Source of the DNA: CADEED01 sp039931065
GTDB taxonomy: Bacteria > Pseudomonadota > Gammaproteobacteria > Steroidobacterales > Steroidobacteraceae
Direction of reading: 5' to 3'
Length of the DNA: 64,000 bases
NCBI GenBank assembly: GCA_039931065.1
Contig: JBDTSP010000001.1
Location: 124,001-188,000 of the forward strand
Below, piece after piece: positions 8,682 to 17,213 of this stretch. Under the pieces are notes generated by a model. That model was not told the origin of the DNA. It ran no database searches and worked only from the letters and a program-made list of their open reading frames with translations. Position 1 is the first letter of the stretch, and every line of letters begins with the position of its first letter. A program made the position numbers and the translations under genes.

Positions 8682-10607
8682 ATGCTCGTTCTGCGACGAG
8701 CAGGCGTGATTGCGCGCCTGCTCATACATATTTTCATTGCGCTGATGGGAATCCAGTCAGCCAGCGCAACCTGTATCGATGCACCCGATCCGGCCGTTCA
8801 CCAGTTGCAGGATCTGGTCGGAGCGGATCCGAATCAGGCGCTGGCGCGTGCGGACGAATGGATGCGCGACGCGGCCACGAATGGCAAGACTGCGAACGAC
8901 ATCGCCTGGCTGCACCTGGTGCGCGCCCAGGCATACAGCGCGCTCGAACTCGATGCGAATGCACGCACGGCGGCGACCGCAGGCTTGAAGCTCGTCCCCG
9001 ACCCTCGGGAACCCGTCCATCTTGCGCTGACCACCATCGACGCCGAAAACGTTTACGACGCCGCCGGCATCACCTCGGCGATACAGTCCATCGAGAGGAT
9101 GCGCGCCGCAGGAGTGATCAGCGCGGGTGTGGATAACTGCCTGCTGATCACGCTGGGAACCCTTCAGTACCGGCACGACAATTCCGAGCTCGCGATTGCA
9201 ACACTGATGCAGGCGTATCGGGCCGCTGACGTCGCTGAAAACAAAGAGCAACGCGTGATGGCGGCCGATGCCTTGTCGTCAGTCATGCGGGAGATTGGCG
9301 ACTACAACCAGGCGCTCGCGCTCAACTCTGAAGTAGTCGAATGGCATCGGACTCGTAACGAGTCGCTGGCGTTGTCCGTGGCGCAATACCTGCGCGGCAA
9401 CATCTTCACGGAAATGCGCGTGTTCGCGGCGGCTGCCAGCGCCTTCGCCGAGGCGCGCGCACTCAGCGTCGCCATCGGCGACACCCAGGGTGTCGCTTTC
9501 TCCGACATGCACATCTGCGAAGTCCAGATCGAACTCGGACAATTCGCGCTCGCGCGCGCATCTTGTAATAGCGCACTGGTGGTCTTCGAGGCTTCGAAGG
9601 CGATGGATGTCGTCAAGCAGGCGCGTTCACGGCTCGCCCAGATATACCTCGCGGAAGGTGATGCGGCGCGCGCGCTTGCCATGCTCAACGATATTCTCTC
9701 GGATGGCGCAGCCGACATTCCGCCGCGCAACGTCGCTCCGCTGTACGCGCTGCGCGCGCGCGCCAATGCCGCGCGCGGTGACTTTACCGCTGCATACACC
9801 GACCTGGACGAATACACGAAGCGCTACATCGCGGCCAACGAAACGCGGCGCGTCCGCCAGATCGCCGGCATGCGCGCGCGCTTCGAGACCGATCGTCAGA
9901 TCGAGCGCAATACCGACCTTCAGCACGAGCTCCAGCTTTCGAAGCAACGCCAGGTCGAGCTGCAGCGCCGTACCTGGATTGCGATCGTGGCCGGTGCCCT
10001 CGTCATCGGGCTTCTCACCGCGATGCTTTTCGGCGCGCGCCGCCATCGCCGACAACTCTCGGCGCTTGCGACGCTGGACGCACTCACCCAGTTGCCGAAT
10101 CGGCGGCATACCGCCGCTCTCGCGACACTGGCGATCGCGAATGCCTCGGAGACGAGCACGCCACTGACGCTCGCGCTGATCGATCTCGACCATTTCAAGG
10201 CCATCAACGATGAGTATGGCCACGCGGCGGGCGACCTGGTGCTGCGCGACTTCGCGCGCCTGACTCGCGACGTGCTGCGCGACACAGATACCTTCGGCCG
10301 CTGGGGCGGCGAGGAATTTTTACTGCTCATGCCGGGGGCCCCGCTCGACCTGGCACTGGCGATCGTCGAGCGCCTGCGCGCGCGTGCCTTGGACATCGTG
10401 CTGCCTGGAGCCAAATCCAGTTTCAAGGTAAGCATGAGCGCCGGACTCGCGGGCACCATTGCCACCGCGAGTTCACTCGACGAGTTGGTCGCGCTTGCGG
10501 ATGCGGCCCTTTACCGTGCCAAACACGATGGACGCAACCTGGTCCGGATCGATGCGCTCAGCGTCGAAAGTGCTTCGAGCGGCGTGCGCCGCGCAATCGC
10601 ACGCTGA
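8682..10607 (+). CDS. TPR-repeat diguanylate cyclase (GGDEF)
   Basis: A 641-residue protein. The N-terminus is a signal peptide ending near SASA (residue ~29). Residues ~35-420 are helical tetratricopeptide-like repeats in the periplasm, followed by a transmembrane helix at about 432-452 and a cytoplasmic GGDEF domain from ~465. The catalytic signature is GGEEF at 542-546, an accepted active variant, preceded by DALTQLPNRR and LIDLDHFKAINDEYGH. It should make the second messenger c-di-GMP from two GTP molecules, with the periplasmic repeats sensing an unknown ligand or protein. No RxxD inhibitory site is evident just before GGEEF. It stands alone, with no partner gene. Confidence 0.9.
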   Translation: MLVLRRAGVIARLLIHIFIALMGIQSASATCIDAPDPAVHQLQDLVGADPNQALARADEWMRDAATNGKTANDIAWLHLVRAQAYSALELDANARTAATAGLKLVPDPREPVHLALTTIDAENVYDAAGITSAIQSIERMRAAGVISAGVDNCLLITLGTLQYRHDNSELAIATLMQAYRAADVAENKEQRVMAADALSSVMREIGDYNQALALNSEVVEWHRTRNESLALSVAQYLRGNIFTEMRVFAAAASAFAEARALSVAIGDTQGVAFSDMHICEVQIELGQFALARASCNSALVVFEASKAMDVVKQARSRLAQIYLAEGDAARALAMLNDILSDGAADIPPRNVAPLYALRARANAARGDFTAAYTDLDEYTKRYIAANETRRVRQIAGMRARFETDRQIERNTDLQHELQLSKQRQVELQRRTWIAIVAGALVIGLLTAMLFGARRHRRQLSALATLDALTQLPNRRHTAALATLAIANASETSTPLTLALIDLDHFKAINDEYGHAAGDLVLRDFARLTRDVLRDTDTFGRWGGEEFLLLMPGAPLDLALAIVERLRARALDIVLPGAKSSFKVSMSAGLAGTIATASSLDELVALADAALYRAKHDGRNLVRIDALSVESASSGVRRAIAR

Positions 10608-10845
10608 CAACCGCGGTTGATGCGTAACGCAGCGGCTCGCCTCAGGGATGAGTGGTGAGATGTAGTTCGCGCTGCCGCTTTTGCAAATGCAGGGTGGGAA
10701 GTGAAACACTCACCTGCGCATGACCTCACCGCCAAATTCGAAGCTGATGATCGCTTTCGCGGCCGCTGGCCTCGGGGCGCCATGAGATCGAGCGCAGCGT
10801 TTACGCCAGTGTCGCCTGCCGCTATCAGGAAGACGTCGGTGGACC

Positions 10846-11838
10846 GTGCGGCGCGTTGAAGTTGAAGGTTTCGAGCCTTTCATCGGCCAGCACTGCGAGA
10901 CAGTCGCCACCGGCAGCCTGCTCAAGGCGGCGGGCATGGAGCTCACGGAGCCGGTCATGTTCGGGCTCGGCGAAGCGCTCGGATTCATCATGATCAATCT
11001 GAGTTCGCTGCCGTTGCCATTCGTCGGTGGACGCTCCAAGCCCTTCGCGCTCACGGAAACGCTGTGCCGCAATCTCAAACTCGAATGCCTCGCGAACGAG
11101 ACTGCGTCGCGGAAGAAAGCCTGGGCGGCGCTCGAGGCGCCGCTCGCCCGTGGTGTGCCGGTGGGGTTGCAACTCGATTGCTTCCATCTCGACTACTTCT
11201 CGCGGCCTGTGCATTTCGCCGGCCACTTCGTCGCCGCATTCGGAATGGATGCGCGCGCGGTGTCGCTGGTCGACACGGAACAACAGGGTTCGCTGCAACG
11301 GGTATCGCGCCTGTCGCTGGAAGATGCGCGCTTCGCCAAGGGTCCGATGGCGGCCAAAGCGCGTTCCTGGACTATCGAGGGTCCGCTGCGTGCGCCGGAT
11401 CTCCCGGGTGCCGCGCGCACGGCCATTCGCGCCAATGCAAAGGCCTATCTTGCGCCGCCGTTCAAAGGCGCATCGTTTCTCGGCATCCGGAAGCTCGCTG
11501 ATTCGTTGCCGCACTGGCAGGCGCTGGCGCCCAATCCGCGACAGGATCTCGAGCTGTCAGCGCTGCTCATGGAGCGCGCGGGCACGGGTGGCGCGTTGTT
11601 CAGGAATTTCTACCGCGACTTCCTGGAGCAGGCGGCCGAGTGGTTAGGCAGATCGCCGGCGTTGGTCGAGGCGCAACGCCTGTTCGCCAACTCCGCCAGC
11701 GAGTGGACGGCGGTCGCAGCGCTGATCGATGAAAGCGCCCGCTCCGGCGAGAGCGCGCCGCTCATCGAGGCGGCGGCGCGGTGCCGTCAGATCGCGGAGC
11801 TCGAGATTACCGCCATGACGAAACTGGCCTCGTTGTAG
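10846..11838 (+). CDS. BtrH N-terminal / DUF4872 domain protein
   Basis: A 330-residue soluble protein. The first ~130 residues match the BtrH N-terminal domain: FIGQHCETVATGSLL, then EPVMFGLGEALGFIM and PFVGGR, a cysteine-peptidase-like fold with the His-Cys pair at residues 15-16. The rest resembles the DUF4872 region that accompanies it. BtrH acts as an acyl-ACP transferase in butirosin synthesis; relatives occur in varied contexts, so the substrate here is unknown. The start is GTG 10846, with AGGAAG upstream. It has no biosynthetic neighbours. The 238 bases before it hold no recognised gene. Confidence 0.75.
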   Translation: MRRVEVEGFEPFIGQHCETVATGSLLKAAGMELTEPVMFGLGEALGFIMINLSSLPLPFVGGRSKPFALTETLCRNLKLECLANETASRKKAWAALEAPLARGVPVGLQLDCFHLDYFSRPVHFAGHFVAAFGMDARAVSLVDTEQQGSLQRVSRLSLEDARFAKGPMAAKARSWTIEGPLRAPDLPGAARTAIRANAKAYLAPPFKGASFLGIRKLADSLPHWQALAPNPRQDLELSALLMERAGTGGALFRNFYRDFLEQAAEWLGRSPALVEAQRLFANSASEWTAVAALIDESARSGESAPLIEAAARCRQIAELEITAMTKLASL

Positions 11839-11852
11839 CGAGCTCCGCCGGA

Positions 11853-12410
11853 CTAGGCTTTCACGCCAACGCCCGAAGCGAGCGGTCGCGCCAACACCGT
11901 CTGCGAAGTGTCATCGCCGATGGTGAAATAAATCTCGCCCTCGGATCGCGCCAGCGAAAACCGCATGCGTTTTTCGAGCCGTGCCACGATGGGCGCGAGC
12001 CAGGCGCGGTCGAAGGCGAAGACCTCAAGCTTTTCCGCGCGATGGATTTTCGCGTCGGCAATCTTCATGGCCCACTGCGTCGGGTCTTTGTGGGTGTACA
12101 CGGCGACGCGCCGCGCCGCCTTGCTGGCGCGATGCAATCGCTCCGGCTCCGGCAGTCCGATATCGATCCACGCCATCAACGCGCCAGTGAGGTCGCGCAC
12201 TGAAATTGCAGGTTCGCCCGGGTCTGACAACCCTTTCGAAAAGCCGATGCCTTCGACGTGCTCGAGGCAATAAGCCAGCACGCGCGTCAGCAGATAGTCG
12301 GGCGTCTCGCTGGGATGCTGCGCTACGCGCAGTGCCAGGGTCTGGTAGACGCCCCGGTCAGCATCCGCGAGGTCGATATCGAAAGCATAAATCGTGGAGC
12401 CGAGTGCCAT
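11853..12410 (-). CDS. yaeQ: YaeQ family protein
   Basis: A 185-residue cytoplasmic protein beginning MALGSTIYAFDIDLADADRG and containing the HPSET motif near residue 33 (AQHPSETPDYLLTRVLAYCL), as in YaeQ of enterobacteria; the length equals the family norm. YaeQ has a PD-(D/E)XK nuclease-like fold; early claims that it compensates for RfaH loss were not borne out, and its function is unknown. It is convergent with the BtrH-like gene (14 bases apart) and divergent from the beta-glucosidase gene (59 bases between starts). Confidence 0.93.
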   Translation of the reverse strand: MALGSTIYAFDIDLADADRGVYQTLALRVAQHPSETPDYLLTRVLAYCLEHVEGIGFSKGLSDPGEPAISVRDLTGALMAWIDIGLPEPERLHRASKAARRVAVYTHKDPTQWAMKIADAKIHRAEKLEVFAFDRAWLAPIVARLEKRMRFSLARSEGEIYFTIGDDTSQTVLARPLASGVGVKA

Positions 12411-12469
12411 GGGCCGGGAGTATGGCTGATCGCTGGTTGGTGATCGCCGAATGTGCTCAACTCGCCTCC

Positions 12470-14674
12470 ATGAAAATCCATTCCGTGTTCCTGGCTAGCA
12501 TCGTCGCGACCTGCGCGTTCCTCCCCGCCGTACACGCCGACGGGGCCAAGCCCTGGATGAACCCGTCGCTCGATCCGGACACGCGCGCCAAACTGGTCGT
12601 CACACAGATGACGAGAAAGGAGAAACAGACGCTGGTGTTCGCGTTCTTCGCCACGGACGCGCCCTGGAAAAAATTTGCCGCTGACCCTGCGGCGCGTGCG
12701 GGCTCAGCCGGTTACGTTCCCGCCATCCCGCGTCTCGGTATCCCGCCGCAATGGGAAACCGATGCCGGTATCGGGGTGGCGACCCAGGGTGGCGCCAAGG
12801 AGAAGCGTGAGCGCACTGCGTTGCCGTCGGGTCTCGCGACCGCGGCGACCTGGGACCCGGTGGCCGCGCGGAACGCCGGCGCAATGATCGGCGCCGAGGC
12901 GCGGGCCTCGGGTTTCAACGTGCTGCTGGCGGGTGGCGTGAATCTCGTGCGCGAGCCGCGCAACGGCCGCAATTTCGAGTATGCCGGTGAAGATCCGTTG
13001 CTCGCGGGCGTGATCGTCGGCGCGCAGATCGCCGGCATCGAGTCGAATCACATCATCTCGACCGTCAAACATTTCGCGCTGAACGACCAGGAGACCGAAC
13101 GCAATTCGGTGAACGTGATCATCGACCGCGACCAGGCGCGCATGTCCGACCTGCTGGCGTTCCAGATTGCCATCGAGCAATCCGACCCCGGTTCTGTCAT
13201 GTGCTCCTACAACAAGGTGTGGGGTGACCACGCCTGCGAGAGCGCCTATCTATTGACCGGGATCCTGCGCCGCGACTGGGGTTGGAGGGGATACGTGATG
13301 TCGGACTGGGGCGCGACCCACAGCACGGCGAAAGCGGCGAACGCCGGGCTCGATCAGCAATCCGGATACCCATTCGACGACCAACCCTATTTCGGCGATC
13401 TGCTACTCAAGGCGGTGGACAACAAGGAACTCGACGAGGCTCGCCTCACGGAGATGGCGCTTCGAATCGTGCGCACGATGTTCGCCAAGGGCGTCGTCGA
13501 TCATCCGGTCGAGATCGGTCCTTCCGACTTCAAGGCGCACGCCGAAGTTTCACGCGCGGCCGCGGAGCAGGGCGCAGTCTTGTTGAAGAACGAGGGCATT
13601 CTGCCGTTGAAAGCCGACGTTGCCCGTATCGCCGTCATTGGCGGTCACGCGGACAAAGGGGTCTTGGCCGGCGGCGGTTCCTCTCTCGTGTATCCGATCG
13701 GCGGCAATGCCGTGCCCGGGATCAAACCCACCTCCTGGCCGGGTCCCGTCGTTTATTACCCGTCGTCGCCGTTGCGCGCCATCCAGCAGCTCGCGCCGAA
13801 ATCACAGGTGCAATTCGCCAGCGGCGAAGATCGCAAGGCGGCGGCAAGCCTTGCTTCGACCAGTGACGTCGCGCTGGTGTTCGTGACCCAGTGGAATGGT
13901 GAAGGGGACGACAAATCGCTGACGCTCGAAAATGGGCAAGACGCGCTGGTGACTGCGGTAGTTAGCGCCAATCCGCGCACTGTGGTGGTCCTGGAAACCG
14001 GCGGCGCGGTGTTCATGCCGTGGATCGATAAAGTCCCGGCCGCCCTGCAGGCGTGGTATCCCGGGACGAGTGGCGGTGAGGCCATCGCCAACCTGCTATT
14101 CGGCAAGACCAATCCGTCGGGACACCTGCCCATCACCTATCCGAAGGACGAAAGCCAGTTTGCGCGCAGCGTTCTGCTGGAGAAGGATGCCGGGGGCGGC
14201 GGTGAGGTGCGTTACGTCGAAGGCGCTGCGGTAGGTTACAAATGGATGGATTCGAAGAATCTTCGTCCGCTGTTTCCGTTCGGCCACGGACTTTCCTATA
14301 CCCGATTCAAGTACAGCGACCTCGAAGCACGCGTCGACGGCGAAGAGCTGGTGGTGAGCTTCGTGGTCAGCAACGTGGGGGGCCGTGACGGAAAAGATGT
14401 GCCGCAGATTTACCTGTCGCCGGCCGCGGGCGGATGGGAAGCACCGAAGCGGCTGGGTGGTTGGCGCAAGGTGGATCTGAAAGACGGCGCCAGGGCGTCG
14501 GTGGAAGTGCGCGTCGACCCGCGGCTCCTGGCCCTTTACAGCAGCGCTCAAAATGGCTGGCACATCGCCGCGGGGAACTACAAGATAAGTGTCGGCGGCT
14601 CCGCTGCAGATCTCGCGCTGGAAACTTCAGTGGCGTTGAAGGAGCGAAGCTTGCCCACCGGCTACAAACCTTGA
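12470..14674 (+). CDS. Glycoside hydrolase family 3 beta-glucosidase
   Basis: A 734-residue exported enzyme with a signal peptide ending at VHADG (~residue 24). The GH3 N-terminal barrel holds the substrate-binding KHFALNDQETERN block and the nucleophile aspartate in VMSDWGATH (Asp279). The second alpha/beta domain includes AVIGGHADKGVLAGGGSS, and the C-terminus is a fibronectin-III-like domain starting after FPFGHGLSYT. GH3 beta-glucosidases remove terminal glucose, or sometimes xylose, from beta-linked oligosaccharides in the periplasm. The start at 12470 gives the signal peptide; the frame is open further upstream but antisense to yaeQ there. No operon partner is evident. Confidence 0.93.
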   Translation: MKIHSVFLASIVATCAFLPAVHADGAKPWMNPSLDPDTRAKLVVTQMTRKEKQTLVFAFFATDAPWKKFAADPAARAGSAGYVPAIPRLGIPPQWETDAGIGVATQGGAKEKRERTALPSGLATAATWDPVAARNAGAMIGAEARASGFNVLLAGGVNLVREPRNGRNFEYAGEDPLLAGVIVGAQIAGIESNHIISTVKHFALNDQETERNSVNVIIDRDQARMSDLLAFQIAIEQSDPGSVMCSYNKVWGDHACESAYLLTGILRRDWGWRGYVMSDWGATHSTAKAANAGLDQQSGYPFDDQPYFGDLLLKAVDNKELDEARLTEMALRIVRTMFAKGVVDHPVEIGPSDFKAHAEVSRAAAEQGAVLLKNEGILPLKADVARIAVIGGHADKGVLAGGGSSLVYPIGGNAVPGIKPTSWPGPVVYYPSSPLRAIQQLAPKSQVQFASGEDRKAAASLASTSDVALVFVTQWNGEGDDKSLTLENGQDALVTAVVSANPRTVVVLETGGAVFMPWIDKVPAALQAWYPGTSGGEAIANLLFGKTNPSGHLPITYPKDESQFARSVLLEKDAGGGGEVRYVEGAAVGYKWMDSKNLRPLFPFGHGLSYTRFKYSDLEARVDGEELVVSFVVSNVGGRDGKDVPQIYLSPAAGGWEAPKRLGGWRKVDLKDGARASVEVRVDPRLLALYSSAQNGWHIAAGNYKISVGGSAADLALETSVALKERSLPTGYKP

Positions 14675-15016
14675 ATCGCGCATAGGGGAACCCGGGCGCC
14701 ATCGGGCGACTCATCTGCAGTCCACTCCACCGGAGATCTGCGATGAACAGGCCCCATCTACTCACTTCGCTTCTGGTCTGCTTCGCACTTACGACCGTTC
14801 AGTGAGCAACGGCACGCTGGTGGTTCCAGTGATCAGCGGCGGACAGTTCGACTCGACCGACCAAATCCGGAGTCGGAAAGATCGGTCAATAGTGGCTTGG
14901 TGAGATCGATAGAGGCCCCGCTCGAGGCACCTCGGGCCGGGCTTCTCTTTGTCCGTCGCGTGTCCGCCCGTCAGCCGACAGTTGACCACGGGCTCGCCGT
15001 TCGATATTCGGTTCCT
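14675..15016. other. 342-bp gap holding a possible decayed secreted-protein start
   Basis: At 14743-14805 an ATG with an upstream GGAG opens a 20-residue peptide (MNRPHLLTSLLVCFALTTVQ) that looks like a signal sequence and stops at once. A one-base shift would continue as SNGTLVVPVISGGQFDSTDQ for about 25 more residues. This suggests the stump of a broken exported-protein gene, but chance is not excluded. Nothing else is recognised in the gap. Confidence 0.3.
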
Positions 15017-15871
15017 GTGAACGACGCGCCGACCAGACGCCGATTTCTCCATCTCGCGGCGATGGGTCTCGCCGCGTTGCCGCTCGCCTCAAAGGAACGC
15101 ACCGTGCGCCGCATCTTCATCACCGGTTCGACGGATGGCCTCGGTCGCTACGCGGCGGTCACCTTGATCAACGAAGGCCATCAAGTGGTGTTGCACGCGC
15201 GCTCGGCCGCGCGTGTTTCCGCCCTGGCAGATCTCAAGCCGCGCGCGGCTGGCCTCGTCATCGGGGATCTGAGCAGCGCGGAGCAGACCAAAGCCGTCGC
15301 GGAGCAGGTCAACAAGTTAGGCCGCATGGATGCCGTCATTCACAACGCCGGCATCTATCGCGAGCCGAATCGCGGCCCGACTCCCGAGGGCCACGCGAAA
15401 GTCCTGGCGGTGAACACACTGGCGCCGTACCTGTTGACCGCGCTCATCACGCGTCCCGATCGCCTCATCTACCTGAGCAGCGGCATGCATCACGGCGGCG
15501 AAGACTCGCTGCTCGACATCGACTGGACCGAGCGGCGCTGGAATACCAACCAGGCTTACTCCGACAGCAAACTATTCGTCACGGCGCTGGCGCTGGCGGT
15601 CGCGCGGCACTGGCCGAAAGTCGTGAGCAGCGCAGTCGATCCGGGCTGGGTTCCGACCAGGATGGGCGGCGCGGGTGCGCCCGATGATCTCGAACAGGGA
15701 CATCTCACCCAGACCTGGCTTGCGACCAGCGATGATGCCGCTGCGAAAGTCAGTGGCGGCTACTGGCATCATCGCAAACAGCAAAAGCCCGCAGCGCCGG
15801 CGCGCGAGCCTGCCTTCCAGGATCGGCTGATCGCCCGGCTCGGCGAGCTCACCGGCATCAAGCTGTTTTGA
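15017..15871 (+). CDS. Short-chain dehydrogenase/reductase with N-terminal Tat-like leader
   Basis: A 284-residue protein read from GTG 15017. The Rossmann motif TGSTDGLG is at residues 36-43, HNAGIY near 112, and the catalytic YxxxK is Y181-K185, all SDR hallmarks. Unusually, it is preceded by TRRRFLHLAAMGLAALPLA, which resembles a twin-arginine or hydrophobic leader, whereas most SDRs are cytoplasmic. The next gene starts in the last four bases of this one (TTGA), so the two are translationally coupled. The substrate is unknown; oxidation or reduction of an alcohol or ketone with NAD(P) is inferred from family. A start nearer KERTVRRIF would remove the leader but has no ribosome site that I can see. 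Confidence 0.8.
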   Translation: MNDAPTRRRFLHLAAMGLAALPLASKERTVRRIFITGSTDGLGRYAAVTLINEGHQVVLHARSAARVSALADLKPRAAGLVIGDLSSAEQTKAVAEQVNKLGRMDAVIHNAGIYREPNRGPTPEGHAKVLAVNTLAPYLLTALITRPDRLIYLSSGMHHGGEDSLLDIDWTERRWNTNQAYSDSKLFVTALALAVARHWPKVVSSAVDPGWVPTRMGGAGAPDDLEQGHLTQTWLATSDDAAAKVSGGYWHHRKQQKPAAPAREPAFQDRLIARLGELTGIKLF

Positions 15872-17103
15872 GCGGCCGCTTCGATGTCGTGATCGTCGGA
15901 GCCGGTGTGGCCGGAATCGGCGCTGCCCGCCGCCTGGCGCAGACCAGACTTTCCACACTGGTGCTCGAAGCGGGTCCGCGTTGCGGCGGGCGTGCCTGGA
16001 CCCGGCAGATCGCGGGGCTGAATCTCGATCTCGGATGCGGCTGGTTCCATTCTGCCGAGCGTAATCCGTGGGTCGCACTGGCCGAGTCCCTGGGACTCGG
16101 CGTCGATCGCAGCGTGGCGAAGTGGGGCGTTCAGTATCGCGACCTCGGCTTTTCGAAGGAGAGCCAGGCCGCGGCAAGGGAGGCCTTCGGCGCGTGGATG
16201 CAGGAACTCGAGCGTTCGCCGCCGCCCAGCGATTGCGCCGCGGATGCGTTACCCGAGGGCGGCGAGTGGACTAACTACATCCGCATTATCGGCGGCTTCA
16301 TCAGCGGCGCGAGCCTGGAGCGCCTCTCGGTCGCCGACTACCTGGCGTATGACGAGGCTTCGTCCAAGAACAACTGGCGCACACCGGCGGGTTTCGGGGC
16401 GGTCGTCGCACAGAGCTTTCCCGCGGCGGTTGCGCTGCGGCTGGGAACTCCGGTCGAATCGGTGAGTCTGGACGAAAGCGGCGTGACACTCGCGACGCAG
16501 GCCGGTGCGGTGCATGCGCGGGCCGTGATTCTCACGGTCTCGACCGCGGTCCTCGCCGGTGAACATTTAAAGCTGCCGGCGGAGCTCGCGCCGTGGCGCG
16601 CAGCGGCGGCCAGGCTGCCGCTCGGCCGCAACGAGAAGCTGTTTTTCGAGATCGTCGGAGACTCGCCGTTCGCGCCCGAGTCGCAGGTATTGGGCAATCC
16701 GCGCGATGCCCGTTCCGGCTCGTATTACATCCGGCCGCTGGGATCGCACGTCATCGAGGGTTTCTTCGGCGCGGAGGGCGCCCGCATGGTCGAGGAGAGT
16801 GGATCCGAGGCCGCCTTCGATTTCGCGATCGAGCAGCTGTGCGCGTTGTTCGGCTCGGACATCCGCGCGGCGCTGCGCCCGTTGGCGGCGTCGAATTGGA
16901 CACAGATGAACTACATCGGCGGTGCCTACAGCTACGCGCTGCCAGGCCACGCTGCGGCGCGCAAAACCCTCGCGATGCCGTTTGACTCACGCGTGTTCTT
17001 CGCGGGAGAGGCGACCAGCGCGCGCGACTTCTCCACCGCGCACGGCGCGTATGAGAGCGGCGTACGGGCGGCGGACGAATTCATCGCGAGCCGCAACACG
17101 TAG
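15868..17103 (+). CDS. FAD-dependent amine oxidase family protein
   Basis: A 411-residue flavoprotein. The dinucleotide-binding motif VIVGAGVAGIGAARRL is at residues 8-23, followed by GGRAWT, typical of the monoamine oxidase/phytoene desaturase superfamily. The C-terminal FAD contact VFFAGEATSARDFSTAHGAY is present. The start is TTG 15868, overlapping the stop of the SDR gene, so the two are made together. Such enzymes oxidise amines or other C-N or C-C bonds; this pairing with an SDR suggests one oxidative pathway on a shared small molecule. No signal peptide. The substrate cannot be told from the sequence. Confidence 0.83.
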   Translation: MSGRFDVVIVGAGVAGIGAARRLAQTRLSTLVLEAGPRCGGRAWTRQIAGLNLDLGCGWFHSAERNPWVALAESLGLGVDRSVAKWGVQYRDLGFSKESQAAAREAFGAWMQELERSPPPSDCAADALPEGGEWTNYIRIIGGFISGASLERLSVADYLAYDEASSKNNWRTPAGFGAVVAQSFPAAVALRLGTPVESVSLDESGVTLATQAGAVHARAVILTVSTAVLAGEHLKLPAELAPWRAAAARLPLGRNEKLFFEIVGDSPFAPESQVLGNPRDARSGSYYIRPLGSHVIEGFFGAEGARMVEESGSEAAFDFAIEQLCALFGSDIRAALRPLAASNWTQMNYIGGAYSYALPGHAAARKTLAMPFDSRVFFAGEATSARDFSTAHGAYESGVRAADEFIASRNT

Positions 17104-17213
17104 GACAGGCGACGCGCGCATCTGCCGCAATGCCGTCTAGGCTCCTGAGGCAAAGCAACCTATACGACCCACTCGGTCTCGCACGCGTGCGTGCTCATCC
17201 GTAAGGGGGTCAT

